NCBI RefSeq assembly: GCF_000321225.1
Contig: NW_004450465.1
Coordinates: forward strand, 2,409,463-2,473,462
Origin: Odobenus rosmarus divergens
Taxonomy: Eukaryota; Chordata; Mammalia; Carnivora; Odobenidae
DNA: 64,000 nt
Reading direction: 5' to 3'
Shown here piece after piece: positions 62,572-64,000 of this stretch. Every line of letters begins with the position of its first letter. Position 1 is the first letter of the stretch. Both the position numbers and the translations under genes were made by a program. The notes beneath the pieces were generated by a model. It was not told where the DNA came from and did no database searches. It saw only the letters and a program-made list of their open reading frames with translations.

Positions 62572-64000
62572 CTATAAAAGTACTTAGTTCAGGTGCCAGC
62601 TGTCATTACTTCCCATTTCCCAAACACTGCAACAAAAAACAGACAATTATTTGTAAAAATATGTCAAATATAATATTATTAGGGAAATGCCTATAAAAAA
62701 TAAGATTTTTGTTTTTCTTGTTTGTTAACCTATATAACAATAATAGCTACCACTCATATATACTTCCCATATATTAGGCCCTGCAAAATGCTTTGCATAT
62801 ATTTACTCATTTAGTTCTCACAACAATAATGAATAATGTAAGGTAGGTACTATTCTTTTCTGAATTTTACTGATGAGGAAATTAACTTACAGGGAGTTTA
62901 AAGTAACTTGTGGAGGAAAGAACAGAACCCAAGCAATCTGGCTCAAGAGTCTGTGTGACCAGTAGGCTACATTACTACTAAACTGGGATACTCAATTTTG
63001 ACAAACACTGTAATTCTCCATATCAAAGACACATTAAAATCTAGCTTCAACTTGCCTTGCTAGCTATGTTTCTCACTACTCTTCTACATAAACCATCCTC
63101 TTCAACCAAGCTGATCAGATTATCTAGAACCTACCTTGTGTTTTCACATTTTTATTTATTTCCTTATATATCTCCCTACCTAGATAGCCCATCCATACTT
63201 CAGTCCAAATCCTGTAATTCTTCAAGATCTAGGGCAAGTTCCTACTACTTCATGAAACATCAGACAAATTCAGCTAAAAGCCTATCTTAATCTAACTTTC
63301 ACTTATAGCTCAATCAATATTCTTTTGTAAATATATATTCCTTTGTGACATTTTTTGAAACTTGTCTTGTTTCATTCTTATATAATGTTCATATACTTAC
63401 CTTATATTCCCAATTACCACTGCATGCTTCTTAATATCAACCAATCACATAATACATAACCACAGAAAGGGCAGCGAAATGCTTTAACATCTTAATGTTC
63501 CTGTATGACTTAGCTGACTTAAATATTCAGTTTTTATAATGTAATTCTGTGTTTGTCTGTGTGTATAGACATTCTGTAAAATTCCTGAACACGTTTTCCA
63601 TTCTGTTCAATGTCCCCAAATTTTTTTCATCTTAATTTCAACATGTGGCTTTCTGGAACCTTTATCTTTAACAGTGTCCTTGTTGAAGAACCAAATTTGA
63701 AGTATACAAATTTTAATAATGTGCACATTAATCAAAGATATGCCTTTATTAAATAACTTTATAAGTTCATCAGTAAATAGAAGTCTGCATGTCAACTAAA
63801 ACACAGTGCTACAATAGAACACTGAATTATAATTTTCAGTTTAAACATTTTTTGAGATTCTATTTGCTTGTCAGTCAGTTAAAAGAACCTTTAAGTTTTC
63901 TGAGTTGTAAACTTCAAAACAGTGAAATGATATAACACGAATAACTCCCCTTACTCATATATCTTAATGCAATTTTGCAAATAAATTTTTTTTAAAAAGT
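62572..64000. other. Intron 1, 3' end: old repeats only
   Basis: An MIR-like copy in antisense lies at about 62745-62965 (ccctgcaaaatgctttgcat, ttttactgatgaggaaatta) and an L2-like part at about 63050-63330 (attcttcaagatctagggca). The NIPBL promoter and exon 1 are not in the window. Confidence 0.6.

Noticed and set aside
1..64000. A second gene or an undescribed gene system
   Set aside because: After placing all NIPBL exons and the repeats, the remaining intronic sequence shows no spliced coding structure, no CpG-island promoter and no RNA gene that I can support.

Overview
This is vertebrate, specifically mammalian, genomic DNA: AT-rich, intron-dominated and full of interspersed repeats. 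The repeats place it in the order Carnivora. About 20 copies of the tRNA-derived CAN SINE (head GGGGCGCCTGGGTGGCTCAG, CT-rich body, AAATAAATAAAATCTT tail) are scattered through it. The SINE type and the absence of the dog-specific SINEC_Cf form point to an arctoid carnivore (bear, seal, mustelid or relative). That last step is inference.

The window contains one protein-coding gene, NIPBL (Nipped-B-like, the SCC2 cohesin loader), on the minus strand. It enters from the right edge inside intron 1. The start codon is in exon 2 at 62545-62547, and exons 3 to 24 follow leftward down to position 44; the rest of the gene lies off the left edge. I placed all 23 exons to the base. Every intron is GT-AG, and the joined exons give one open frame of 4,917 nt, or 1,639 codons. 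They cover the MAU2-binding N-terminus (exons 2-3), the long disordered Pro/Ser/Gln-rich and charged part with an HP1-type PxVxL motif (exons 4-14), and the start of the helical body that grips cohesin and DNA (exons 15-24).

Layout: 1-15300 holds exons 24-12, closely spaced, with CAN SINEs, a MER20 element, MIRs and L1 3' ends in the introns. 15300-37000 holds exon 11 and the 17-kb intron 10, the most repeat-rich part, with a 3.3-kb old L1, two Tigger-like elements, a hAT element split by a SINE, and several SINEs. 37000-45300 holds the giant exon 10 and exon 9, in a 12-kb stretch without CAN SINEs. 45300-62600 holds exons 8-2 with many SINEs. 62600-64000 is intron 1.

I see no undescribed gene system. 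The most notable non-textbook observations are: six consecutive symmetric phase-1 exons (9-14) encoding most of the disordered region; a six-unit 33-nt coding repeat in exon 10; a pair of adjacent perfect hairpins at 23068-23146; a poly(A)-only insertion flanked by a 15-bp direct repeat at 9059-9099; and nested insertions whose order can be read from their target-site duplications.
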